Of a stretch of DNA of 64,000 nucleotides, positions 44,948 to 56,039 are shown piece by piece. A program made the position numbers and the translations under genes. The notes beneath the pieces were generated by a model. That model searched no databases, was not told the DNA's origin, and saw only the letters and a list, made by a program, of their open reading frames with translations. The stretch's first letter is position 1; the number at the start of each line of letters is the position of its first letter. Source of the DNA: Lycium barbarum (taxonomy: Eukaryota; Streptophyta; Magnoliopsida; Solanales; Solanaceae); contig NC_083345.1 of NCBI RefSeq assembly GCF_019175385.1, forward strand, positions 6,487,205-6,551,204, read 5' to 3'.

Positions 44948-46125
44948 GGAAAAGGGTCAAATATACCCCTGAACTATTAGAAAAAGGTTAAATATACCCC
45001 TCGTTATGGGGCCAAATATACCCATCTCATTATACTTTGGGTTCAAATATACCCCTCCGTTATACTATGGGTCCAAATATACCTCTCTTCCGTTAAAATT
45101 GTCCATGGTGAGCATGAGATATGATGTGGCACTAATAACTCGGTGAGGTGGACACCACATGGCATGCCACCTCACCACCCCAACTCATTTACCCCTCTCT
45201 TCCCCTTCTTCTTCCACCACTACCATCTCCTCCCCTCCACAACCTTTGCCACATTAGCACCACCACACCACATAACTAGAGGTTCCCTTGATTATGTGTT
45301 TTCACGTTAAAAGAATTGAGATTTTTGGTTCCCTTCCTTTGATCTCATTGTTCTAGGATCGTGTTCACTTTAGAATTATATTGGTTGATTTGAACACTGA
45401 CACGGCACAATTGCTGAAATTGATTGGTCTCAAGCAATAGTATTATATGGGGTGATTTTATGAAGTATTTTCTCTTCTTTTGTATCTAACCTTAGGCGTG
45501 TATCCAGCTTTGAATCTCTTCAGCCAGTAAATAGGTATAATTTTCCTGTCCAACTACATGTGATAAACATTTTGCTGCTATCTGAAGAGACAGTTATTCA
45601 TTTGCGATTGCCCTCTATTATGATATCACTGTTGCAGGTAAACAATGGTATCTAGGTTCTTAGTGTCTGATTTTCATTCTTCTAATCAATTGCTTAAAAA
45701 GCATGGCTGCTTCTTTCTCTTCATCGTCAAGTTTCACGCACTTAGTTGGCACCATCAGGAATCTGAAAGGGCAAAAATTCCAATCCGGAGATAGTGGTGT
45801 GGTAGTGCTAATGGTGGTAAAGGTTGTGAAGGTAAGGAGATAGTAGTGGTGGAAGAAGAAGGGGAAAAGAGGGGTAAATGAGTTTGGGTGGTGAGGTGGC
45901 ATGCCATGTGGTGTCCATGTCACCGAGTTGTCAGTGCCACGTCATATTTTATGTTCACCATGGACAATTTTAATGGAGGAAGGGTATATTTGAACCCAAA
46001 GTATAATAGAAGGGTATATTTGAACTCAAAGTACAACGGGAAAAATATATTTGGACCCAAAGTATAATGAGAGGTATTTTTAACCCTTTTCTGATAGTTC
46101 AGGGGTATATTTGACTCTTTTCCGT
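44948..46125. mobile_element. large fold-back element (1.18 kb), Mutator-like
   Basis: The ends ACGGAAAAGGGTCAAATATA and, inverted, ACGGAAAAGAGTCAAATATA. The inverted arms run about 300-350 bp (words such as cttcttccaccactaccatctc near 45207 and its inverse near 45835). The central approximately 490 bp (45290-45780) is not palindromic and includes a splice-like gttgcaggtaaac. The flanks are T/A runs, compatible with a 9 bp duplication. The empty site is readable at about 54185-54200. Confidence 0.8.
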
Positions 46126-46248
46126 TTTTTAAAACTACCCTGTTAACAACATGAAATTAAAAAATAGTAGAATTATTGCATACAACCAATCACAAATTTT
46201 CATGTCAGCAATATTTTGTGTCATACGTGTCATAATTGGCAAGAATAA

Positions 46249-46441
46249 GAGCTTGTTTGGATTGGCTTATTTTAAGTGTTTTTAAGCAAAATAGCTTTTA
46301 CGCACTTTTGTAGTGTTTGGGTAAAACAAAAAAGTATTTTTAAGCACTTGTTTTTAAGCCAAAACAACCAAAATAAGCCAAATTCTAAGTTATGGCTTTT
46401 GGTTTATAAGTCAAAAGCCATAAGCCCATCCAAACAGGCTC
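46249..46441. mobile_element. Harbinger-like MITE, 193 bp
   Basis: The ends GAGCTTGTTTGGATTGGCTT and, inverted, GAGCCTGTTTGGATGGGCTT are flanked by taa (46246-46248 and 46442-46444). The fold-back interior is rich in aagc/gctt words. Confidence 0.85.
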
Positions 46442-46467
46442 TAATAAATATTGAAAAACATCCATAA

Positions 46468-46662
46468 TGTTATAGAACAATAAAATGCAAGAATATATAT
46501 AGAACAAGAGAGAAGAGAGTTCTTATTTCTTATGAGGGTTGAAATACAATGAAGAGAACATCTTTATTTATAAGAGAGGATTGACTTGGTGCCAAAGTCA
46601 CAAACCCTAAAATCCCTCGTAAAGATAGACATCACAATATTATAATAATAATATTTATAACA
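46468..46662 (-). repeat. 3' LTR of the copia element
   Basis: 195 bp, differing from 51773-51970 by a few substitutions and a 3-4 bp indel near the start. Confidence 0.95.
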
Positions 46663-47007
46663 CTCCCCCTTGATGTCTATTTCGATAGATAATATGCCTC
46701 ATTAAAACCTTACTAGAAAAAACCCAGTGGAAAAAATTCTAGTGAAGGAAAAAGAGTACATATTTCTAATAATATACATTTTGGTTGCCTCATTAAAAAC
46801 CTTACAAGAAAAACCCAGTGGGACAAAACCTTGTATGGAAAAAAGAGTACAACATGTATTAACTCCCCCTGATGAGAACTTCAGTCCAAATATTTGAGTC
46901 TTCGCATTCCAATCTTGTGCACCATCTTCTCGAAAGTTGTGGTTGGTAGAGACTTGGTGAACAAATCAGCAATATTATCACTTGAACGAATCTGTTGCAC
47001 GTTGATA

Positions 47008-47655
47008 TCACCATTCTTTTGGAGCTCGTGTGTGAAACAACTTTGGCGAAATGTGCTTTGTCCTATCTTCTTTTATGAATCCTCCTTTCAATTGGGCAAT
47101 GCATGCTGCATTATCTTCATATAAGATTGTGGGTATTTTATCACATTTCAAACCACACTTTTCTCGAATGAGATGTATCATTGACCTCAGCCACACAACT
47201 TCACGGCTCGCTTCATGAATAGTTATTATCTCAGCATGATTTGATGAGGTAGCCACAATAGACTGCTTTGTAGATCGCCAAGATATGGCAGCACCCCCAC
47301 AAATAAATACATAGCCTGTTTGAGATCTAGCTTTGTGTGGGTCAGATAAATACCCTGCATCGGCATAACCAACAAGATCGAGACTGCAATTGCTAGAATA
47401 AAATAAGCCCAAATCGACAGTCCCCTTTAGATACCTCAATATGTGTTTAATTCTATTCCAGTGTCTCCTTGTAGAAGCACAACTATGTCTCGCTAACACA
47501 TTAACTGAAAATGCTATGTCAGGCCTTGTGGTATTGGCAAGATACATTAGTGCACCAATTGCACTAAGATATGGTACTTCTGGACCAAGAATTTCCTCAT
47601 TCTTTTCTTGAGGTCGGAACGGATCTTTATTCGCATCAAGTGATCGAACAACCAT
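47008..47655 (-). pseudogene. copia RNase H region
   Basis: The 215-residue frame carries the linker YLANTTRPDIAFSVNVLARH and the RNase H part (DLVGYADAGYLSDPHKARSQ, then ISWRSTKQSIVATSS). The YADA motif supplies the first catalytic Asp. The first conserved residues before the linker are out of frame with the RT segment upstream. Confidence 0.9.
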
Positions 47656-47792
47656 CGGAGTACTTAATGGATGTGCTTCTCCATATAAAATCGTTTCAAC
47701 ACTTTCTCTGTATAGGCAGATTGATGGACAAAAATGTCATTTGTCAAATGTTCAATTTGCAAACCAAGGCATAATTTTGTCTTTCCAAGATC

Positions 47793-48410
47793 TTACATCT
47801 CAAATTCCTTCTTTAAATAATAAATTGCCTTTTTGAGCTCTGCAGGAGTTCCAATAAGGTTTATGTCGTCAACATATACAGCAAGTATAACAAACTCCAA
47901 TATTACTTTCTTTATAAAAACGCATGGGCAAATTGCATCATTTGTATAGCCTTCCTTTAACAAATATTCACTAAGGCGGTTATACCACATGCGCCCGGAT
48001 TGCTTCAAACCATACAATGATCTTTGTAATTTGATTGAATACATTTCCCGAGACTTTGAACTACATGCTTCAGGCAGCTTAAATCCTTCAGGGATTTTCA
48101 TGTATATTTCATTTTCAAGTGATCCATATAGATAGGATGTAACCACTTCCATCAAATGCATCTCAAGTCTCTCATGGACAACGAAACTAATGAGATAACG
48201 TAATGTTATTGCATCCATAACAGGGGAGTATGTCTCTTCATAATCAACACCAGGCCTTTCTGAAAATCCTTGTGCAACAAGGCGTGCCTTATATCTTTGT
48301 ATCTCATTTTTATCATTTCTTTTTCGCACAAAAACCCATTTATAACCAACAGGTTTAATGCCATTAGGTGTTTGGACTACAGGTCCAAAAACTTCTCGTT
48401 TGGTAAGCAA
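47793..48410 (-). pseudogene. copia reverse transcriptase region
   Basis: The frame starts in VFGPVVQTPNGIKPVGYKWV and continues KARLVAQGFSERPGVDYEET, a family hallmark. The catalytic YVDD box is present in LAVYVDDINLIG. Translation breaks after KKEFEM, before the RNase H frame, and a stop separates it from the integrase frame upstream (about 48440). Confidence 0.92.
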
Positions 48411-48605
48411 GTTTAACTCTGATTGAATTGCCTCTTGTCACTTTGGCCAATCACATCTTTCTTGGCATTCTTTAACAGATTGGGGTTCAAGATCCTCGCT
48501 ATCTTGCATAATCCTTGTTGCAACATTATAGGCAAAGACATAATCCACATTTATTTCCAATCGATTCAAATTAGTCCCAATATTAATTGGATTAATTGAT
48601 ATTTC

Positions 48606-49898
48606 CTAATTTTCTTGAGTCTCAGGCTCATTGATTTCTTCAAGAATATCACTATTGTTCAAATTTTGAATTTCTTTATGAGGTTCTTTCGTAGTGTCAT
48701 CTTGACCATTTGTTTTTCTTTTTCTAGGATTTCGATCCTTAGAACCCAATGGTCTACCACGCTTCTGGCGTGCTTTGGACTCATTTGCTATGACACTAGT
48801 AGATGGTCCTACAGGGACATCAATACGAATCGGGACATTCTCTGCAGGGATATGTGATTTGGTAATCCTTTTCAAATTTGTAAATGCGTCTGGCATTTGA
48901 TTTGCTATTTTCTGCAAGTGAATAATCTTTTGAACCTCTTGCTCACAAATAGAAGCACGTGGATCAAGATGAGACAATGATGAATTATTACACAAAATTT
49001 CTCTTTTTATTTCATTATTCTCTCCCCCTAATTTTGGGAAAATTGTCTCATCAAATTGACAATCTGCAAATCGAGCAGTGAACAAATCTCCGGTTAATGG
49101 TTCAAGGTAGCGAATAATGGTGGGCGATTCAAACCCAACATATATTCCTAATCTTATTTGGGGGCCTATCTTGGTGCGATGTGGTGGTGCTACAGACACA
49201 TATACGGCACATCCAAAAATTCTTAGATGGGATATATTAGGTTCTTGACCCAAAACCAATTGCAACTGAGAAAATTTATGATAGTTTGTCGGTCTGAGAC
49301 GAACAAGTGTTGCTGCATGCAAAATAGCGTGACCCCAAACAGCCGTGGGCAACCTCATTTTCATGAGTAATGGTCTTGCAATCAACTGCAGACGTTTAAT
49401 TAATGACTCTGCAAGGCCATTTTGAGTGTGAACATGAGCTACAGGATGTTCAACTCTTATCACAATTGATAAACAATAATCATTAAATGTTTGGGATGAA
49501 AACTCTGCAGCATTATCAAGGCGAATAGACTTTATCAGATTATCAAGAAATTGTGAACGTAATCGAATTATTTGTGCCAATAATTTCGCAAACGCCAGGT
49601 TGCGAGATGACAGTAGGCACACATGAGACCATCTAGAAGAAGCATCTATTAGGACCATAAAATATCTAAATGACCCACTAGGGGGGTGAATTGGTCCACA
49701 AATATCCCCATGTATACGTTCCAAAAATTCAGGGGATTCAAACTCAACCTTTGTAGGTGATGGCCTAATAATTAACTTGCCTTGATAACAAGAAGGGCAA
49801 GAAAATTCATTGTTTAAAAGAATCTTCAGGTTCTTTAATAGGTGCCCATTTGAATTTTCTATAATTTGTCTCATCATTATAGATCCAGGGTGTCCCAA
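48606..49898 (-). pseudogene. copia integrase region
   Basis: 430 residues. The N-terminal zinc-binding part is partial (MGHPG...HLLKN...CPSCYQGK). The core carries GDICGPIHPPSGSFRYFMVL, IRLDNAAEFSSQTF and the downstream Glu region PVAHVHTQNGLAESLIKRLQ. The C-terminal extension is Lys/Arg rich (KRGRPLGSKDRNPRKRK). The second catalytic Asp reads RLDNAAEF, as in many copia integrases. Confidence 0.92.
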
Positions 49899-49945
49899 TC
49901 GATCATGCCAAAGTACAAACGTATTGGAGTCAGTAAACTTCTGGT

Positions 49946-50440
49946 TTACGACAGAGCCTCAATTACACCAATTTTTGTCCAATATAAGCCAGAAGACAAA
50001 GCAGGAAACTTTTCTATAACAACTTTCTGGCCAGAGACATCCTCGGTGATACCAATAGATTCAAGATTCATCTCATCCATTGTTTTAATATGGTATCCAT
50101 TTTGACGGATATCTTTAAAACTTAATAAGTTCCTTCTGGACTTAGGAGAGAACATGGCATTGCTTATAATGAGTTTTGTTCCCTTAGGCAAAATTATGGT
50201 GGCTCTTCCGGAGCGTTCAATCAAACTAGTACTACCTGATATGGTATTAACATTTGCCTTACCCATAAGTAAATGAGAAAAATATTTCTTGTCTTTGAAT
50301 ATCGTGTGTGTAGTAGCAGAATCAATCAAACAAATGTCTTCATAATTGAATTTTAATCCAAACTTGCTTTGAGAATTATCCATATCTTCAAGTGAAATTA
50401 CATACACAAAATTAAATAAATACCCATTAAATATTAACAC
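49946..50440 (-). pseudogene. copia protease and gag-pre-integrase region
   Basis: Contains ICLIDSATTHTIF, matching the DSG/A active-site motif of copia protease, and the gag-pre-integrase part ISNAMFSPKSRRNLLSFKDI. It is frame-shifted relative to the integrase ORF near 49920-49945. Confidence 0.85.
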
Positions 50441-51161
50441 TTACACACATATAAAGTCAAGAAGGTTAGATAATGCTAAATAGTTTCACGTATTTTATCC
50501 GATAAAATGAAGTACTGACATATCCATTACCATGACTCGTGCAAAAAGCAAGTTGACAAGCTATCATCCATGTGACTTGTTACCACATCCCTCCAATTAG
50601 AAACTTAATAAGGTATAGCCACGTTATACACATCTCAATCTATGCTAACAAGCTATAGAATAAAAGTACCAAGAGACATGAATTAAATATTTGACTGTAA
50701 AAATGAAATAGCATAACACTACAATTTATACCACTAGATTTGATAAACCAATTCCCATCTTTCCAGTTCGCTCTTTAGTAGTATATTAATTCTATTACAC
50801 TTCAAGTATAAAGAGTAGTGATTAAAAGAATGTAAAGTGTAGATAAAATGAAAAATCTTGTCGGCCAGAGGAATAGAAGAAGTAACAAGATACAGATAAT
50901 TCAAACTCCATTGAATTGGTGTCATAAGTTTATAAATCTCCCAAAATACTCAGTGAGCCTTTATAATTAGTAAGCAGAGGATACTAATACCGATATTAAA
51001 ATATTATTTAATCAAGACAAACCAGATTTAAAAATTTAGGAATAACCAACTATAAGAATATGACTAAATCTAGACTAATTAAAAGCTAGTACTCATGTAA
51101 ACAACTACTGTTACATGGTCTTCATCAACTACTACGACTAGCAAAAATTAAACTAAACAAC
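50441..51161. other. non-coding stretch inside the copia element
   Basis: About 720 bp of AT-rich sequence sits where the gag C-terminus and CCHC zinc knuckle are expected. No frame or knuckle is visible. It may be a replaced or inserted segment, and it makes gag end early. Confidence 0.5.
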
Positions 51162-51698
51162 TCAATCATCTCTAACCACAGAACCATGAGCAATCAAATC
51201 ACAATACTTTGTGAAACCTTTCTCTCGATATTGCTGCTGCAGGAGCACATTCGAGGCATGAAAAGTGGAGAACGTCTTTTCCAGCTTATCAGAATCACTA
51301 ATCTTTTCTCCACATAGTGTCAATATAGAAGTAATTCTGAACATCTCAGAGTTATACTTCATAACTGATTTGAAATCTTGTAACCTTAGATTGATCCATT
51401 CGTGTCGTGCTTTTGGGAGGAAGACCATCTTCAGGTGGTCATACCTTTCTTTCAAGTTTTTCCATAAAACGAGTGGATCCTTAATAGTAAGATATTCAAT
51501 TTTCAGATCCTCATCAAGATGATGACGCAAGAATATCATAGCCTTGGCATTTTCTTGGTTGGATGCTTTATTATTTTCTTCAATGGTGTCTCCAAGACCC
51601 ATAGCATCAAGATGGATTTCAGCATCTAGCAACCATGATAGGTAGTTCTTGCCCGAAATATCAAGGGCAACGAACTCGAGTTTTGTAAGGTTAGCCAT
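51162..51698 (-). pseudogene. copia gag, truncated
   Basis: The 178-residue frame begins MANLTKLEFVALDISGKNYL, then AKAMIFLRHHLDEDLKIEYL and ASNVLLQQQYREKGFTKYCD, the UBN2-type gag of an Ale-like lineage. It ends in HGSVVRDD and lacks the C-terminal zinc knuckle. Confidence 0.9.
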
Positions 51699-51772
51699 AA
51701 AATAGAGAGAATAAAAATAGTACCTTAGCCTTCAAAAATTCCTTGAGACGGTAGAGTCTCGTGCTGATAACG

Positions 51773-51970
51773 TGTTATAGAACAATAAAATAAAGCAAGA
51801 ATATATGTAGAACAAGAGAGAAGAGAGTTCTTATTTCTTATGAGGGTTGAAATACAATGAAGAGAACATCTCTATTTATAGGAGAGGATTGACTTGGTGC
51901 CAAAGTCACAAACCCTAAAATCTCTCCTAAAGATAGACATCACAATATTATAATAATAATATTTATAACA
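51773..51970 (-). repeat. 5' LTR of the copia element
   Basis: 198 bp. Just inside, the minus strand reads CGTTATCAGCACGAG, the probable primer-binding region, which is not the canonical initiator-Met site. Confidence 0.95.
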
Positions 51971-51975
51971 CATAA

Positions 51976-52679
51976 AGTATATAAACACTACTTAAATTAC
52001 TCCTTAAGATATCTTTATAAACAATAAACATCACAAAGATTTTTTGAGTGAACTTCTCTCTCACACTTCAGTTACGTCACTTGCATGTGAAATTTCAAAG
52101 CACGTGCCTTTGATTTGTTTGGAGTTTATTTTTGTAACAGTGAAATTTGATTCTGTTTTTGCGCACTTTGACTATTTTCACGGGTAACACTATTTATTTT
52201 GTTTACCCTTCTTATAAGTTATTCTCTTATAGCTTAATTAAATGAGGATTTAGGTATACAACACGTGCTTTAAGGTGAAAAAATACATACTCAGTCTATT
52301 ACGGTTTATGAACATGAATCTCATTGAGGGTATTCATATCTATCAGCAAAACTTGGACCATCCATCTTCTTCTGACTGGTCTTTGTTAATTGGTGTAACG
52401 CCAGCTGCACCACTAAATTCATCATCTTCAAATTCCCCAATTTCACTTTCTTTGTTGGCTGAATATCAATTCCTCCCCCCAGAACTTGCTTAAGAGAACT
52501 CTCTGTTGTCGTCATCCAATTCAGTGTAAATAGAAACATTTTTTGGTGCTAATCCATTAGAGTCCACGCCGACACCACTACTAAATAAGACATTCTTTGA
52601 GGGCTTTTTTCCCCTAAATTGGCAATCCGTTGTAACTTCCTTATGAACATAAATTTTTATTCGTGCAAGTCATGTGCAA
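51976..52679. other. duplicated 5'-flank sequence and spacer
   Basis: Sequence continuing after the copia element (cataaagtatataaacactac and following) matches 60644-60720, part of the flank that is repeated several times. A minus-strand ORF at 52321-52539 has no recognisable domain. Part of 52440-52560 looks like an unrelated gene fragment. Confidence 0.4.
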
Positions 52680-52695
52680 CATTTTTTGAGTCGTT

Positions 52696-53596
52696 TTTTT
52701 TTTTAATGTAATTTACACCTTAAGGAGGTGCTTCCTTTTATTTCATCACAAAAAGAACAGAGGTTACAGAATAACAGAGGTTAGATGTGACTAAACCCCT
52801 AAAGTTTTCCTTAGTCTAATTTACCGGGAGAAATATTTAAGATCAAAAGACTATTTAAATAAGCATGTTCTTTCTTTGTTTATGTCTTATGGAGGCTATC
52901 TCTTGAAAATCCAGGTAGTAAGCGCCACCAGCTTGTTTTAGAAGATCTTTAGTATCATAAAATTGTTTTTCCCAATCCTCCATGCTCCATTTGGCTAGAG
53001 CATACGCAACTTGATTTGGCTCCATATAACAATGTTGAACTTTGTTGGAAGTCTGAGAGAGCATTCTATTGATATCATCTATTGCATCTTGAAGCTGTCA
53101 AGCTATGTTGCTTTTGCCCTTTATCATGTTAACAATGATTAGCGAATCACTTTCCAGAACAATATTTAGAAAATTCTGTGAAATACACCATTGTAAGCCA
53201 TAGATTATAGCCTTTGCTTCTGCCAAATTACTGCTGCCCATTCCCATGTATTTAGCAAAGGCCATGATTATTTTTCCATTATTATCTCTAACTATTCCTC
53301 CCGCTCCAATAGAGTCAGCTGCATTGTGACTGCCATCAGTATTGAGTTTTATCCAACCCATTGTAGGTCGGATCCACCGCAATCAATCTTGTGTGAGCTG
53401 CTCATAACTTGATTGGTGAGATCCTGCCATTTCCATACCCATTGAATAGTAGAGTTGGTCTTTGATACTATCCATTTTATATGGTAGAAGATCTGATAAA
53501 TGATTCTGACGTTTGAAACCTTTTTCTTTCGATATCTATAGGCACATCTAGCCTTCCATATTTCCCGTAAAATAAATATAGGTCTTTGATACTATC
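52696..53596 (-). mobile_element. 5'-truncated LINE fragment with RNase H domain
   Basis: A poly-A tail (as T run) stands at 52696-52704 next to the TSD cattttttgagtcgtt, present at 52680-52695 and 53597-53612. The minus-strand frames give MGWIKLNTDGSHNAADSIGA, SSNLAEAKAIIYGLQWCI and VLESDSLIIVN, the plant LINE RNase H domain with Asp, Glu and Asp residues. The last catalytic Asp of the NQVADALA motif is Tyr here (NQVAYALAKW), and a TGA interrupts after KGKSNIA. The truncated copy is inactive. Confidence 0.9.
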
Positions 53597-53719
53597 CATT
53601 TTTTGAGTCGTTCTTTTGTAACAGTGATGTATGATTCAATTTTTGCACACATCGACTATTTTTCTGAGTAATACTCCGCACGTTGTTTACCCTTCTCCTT
53701 AAAAAAAAAAAAAAACTAA

Positions 53720-54330
53720 AATTTTCCCACATATGTGACAACATTCTTCAATAAGGGTGCCTTTTTGTATAGCTTTGTGCAAATTCTGCATGTTAAAACA
53801 ATCTTGATACTCGCTTGCCGTGTAGCAAAATCAATCATCTTCCTTCATAAACTGCAAAAAATTGAAGAAAAACAATCATAAAAGGAAACCAAAGCAAATC
53901 CTTTTTCCTTATAAACCAATGCATATGTGCATTCTATTTTTTGCATATAAAGCATATATAAACAAAATTCACAGCAAGAAAATGTGTAGGTGCCTTGTTT
54001 TCTTGATTCTTGATTTTGTACGTATGGAACAAAGAGGGATATATAGAAAACGGGAAATGGCAGGTTTTGTGAAGAAGTAATAGATTTGAGGAAGTTTGGA
54101 TTTTTGGGATTGTTATAAAATATGGCAAAATTAATTTTGTGATGTCTACAACGACTTCAAGATTGTGATAATCGAGTCATAAGATAATTTTTAAATTACC
54201 TTGTTAACAATATGAAATATAAAATAAAATTATTACGTATATTAACCAATCAGGAATTTCCATGTCAGCAATATTTTGTGTCATACGTGTCAAATATGGC
54301 TAGAAATATATATAAAAACATACCTTAAGT
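53720..54330 (-). pseudogene. duplicated exon 1 and 5' flank of the DRIP-like gene
   Basis: 53735-53845 matches exon 1 of the DRIP-like gene (gccgtgtagcaaaatca, with an ATG region and the CEIC/CCH codons altered, for example a TGT-CAT change). The flank continues to 54330. There is no exon 2 next to it, so it is a detached fragment. Confidence 0.8.
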
Positions 54331-54338
54331 ACATACAC

Positions 54339-56030
54339 CAGCAGCAGCAACAGGAATATTATTTGTTTATTTTTTCTTTTTGCCACGTCGTCCCTTTCCC
54401 CCTTTTCCTTTATCAATCTATTATTACTAGTTGAAGTGCTGCTGCTGCAGCTGGAACAACATTTGATTTTTTTCCCTCTATTTGATGAACAATATTCTAT
54501 TTGCTAACTTTGGGTTCCCTTGTTTTTGGAGAAGGCACATACTCTTCGTCTTCTTCGCCGTCATTGTCGTCGTCCTCTTCATTTTCGTCATCAAGATTGA
54601 TTAGTGGGATGTTAACTAATATAGCACATTCATAATACACTTATATTAAGGCTGAGGTTTATGATTGGCGACCATATGCAAAAACCATCACAAAATCTTT
54701 AATACAAATATCTGACTAAAATTATTGACCCGTAACTAATGATGTAGATTCGTCGCTGGCGCAATATCTACCAAACTGCAACCTAACAAATATTAGAAGA
54801 AAATGAAAATACATTTTGCATACTGAGTATTGGCTTAATATGATGTATTAAATAAAAACACACAACTCTTAATAAACAACAGATATGGGGGTGCAAAACA
54901 AGCAACCAAAAGCATCCGAGTTTACAAAAAGCATACAAAGGTAACAACAACATGTAACAAGAAGTTTTCTCCTTGCAAATATCCCATCAAATGAAGATTT
55001 AAGCAAAGGATAAACTGAAATAGTACATTCTTAATACACTGATATTAAGGCTGAGGTTTATGATTGGCGACCATATGTAAAAACCATCACAAAATCTTTG
55101 GCAGAACCTCCAACGTAACTTTTTCCTTTCTAATTCCAGAGTTAGGTACTAAACGTAACCACATATCTGCTAGTTGACGCAGTGGCTGCTCAGGAAGGCG
55201 CAATGGTATGCCCAACAAGCGAAGCTCCACCTGCAAAAAGTAGGTTTCATGCGACAGCTAATGTAACAGCCCAGCCCACTAGTGATATTGTCCGCTTTGG
55301 GCCCCGCACGACTTTAAAACGCATCGCTATGGTGTAAGGGTTGCTTATTTATATATTCAGCATCTCTCTTGTGTTTTGTCGATGTGGGACTTTCTCATAA
55401 GCTGGGGTGTCACATAAACCCCCTCTTATGGACTCAACGTTCTCGCTGAGGTTTGGCCCACTATATGGAATTTTCCTAGACTCAGCACTGAGGTTTGCCC
55501 CACCTACCATAAATTTTGCCTAAACTCAGTTGAGTTATGATCCACCATCGAGAAGGCTGACACAAGAATGGCTCTGATACCATCTGTAACAGCCCATCCC
55601 ACTAGTGATATTGTCCGCTTTGGGCTTAGGCCCGCACAACTTTGAAATGCATCACTAGGGTGTAAGGCATGTTTACTTATATACCCAGCATTTTCCTTGT
55701 GTTTTGTCGATATGGTGTTTTCTCCTAAGTGTGTATGTGACACCCAGCTTAGAAGAAAGTCCCACATCGGTAAAACATAAGACAGATGCTGGGTATATAA
55801 GTAAGGAAGTCTTACACCCTAGTGAAGCGTTTTAAAGTCGTGCGGGCCTAGACCCAAAACGGATAATATCAGTAGTGGGTTGGATTGTTACAGCTAACAA
55901 AGCAAATCCTGTTAGACAATAAATCAAATGTTATAATTGTAAGTATTACCTCGTCATCGCTCTGGAGACTCAATTTTACTGCAAGGTACTTCTTTATGTA
56001 GGAAAAACGCATATTGACATCCCTATTTAA
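54339..56030 (-). pseudogene. partial second copy of the DRIP-like gene
   Basis: 54339-54610 matches the low-complexity part of exon 4 (acidic and basic runs altered by indels). 54640-54705 is a first, truncated copy of the 3' end. 54724-55231 repeats the 3' flank and exon 7 (VELRLLGIPLRLPEQPLRQL, then a shifted frame). 55950-56030 is exon 6. Exons 2, 3 and 5 are absent, and a TRIM lies between exons 7 and 6. It cannot encode a full protein. Confidence 0.8.
55262..55892 (-). mobile_element. rearranged TRIM with three LTR copies, one inverted
   Basis: LTR copies at 55262-55414 and 55585-55742 are direct. A third at 55736-55892 is inverted and overlaps the second by the shared tgtgaca. On the minus strand TGGTATCAGAGCC, an exact initiator-Met primer-binding site, lies at 55570-55582 beside the second LTR. 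The outer TSD gctaa is perfect (55257-55261 and 55893-55897), and the equivalent site in the intact DRIP-like gene (about 39905) is empty. The family is related to the TRIM at 17204-17692 (shared gatattgtccgctttgggc). Confidence 0.92.
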
Positions 56031-56039
56031 CTAGAAAAA

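Larger units (their letters stand above)
46468..51970 (-). mobile_element. Ty1/copia retrotransposon (5503 bp), degenerate
   Basis: Two LTRs (46468-46662, 195 bp; 51773-51970, 198 bp) begin TGTTATAG and end TATAACA. The 5 bp TSD cataa is perfect (46463-46467 and 51971-51975). On the minus strand the polypurine tract AGGGGGAG precedes the 3' LTR. gag, protease, integrase, reverse transcriptase and RNase H appear in the order expected for copia, but are split over several frames and stops. About 720 bp between gag and protease has no recognisable coding sequence. Confidence 0.95.
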
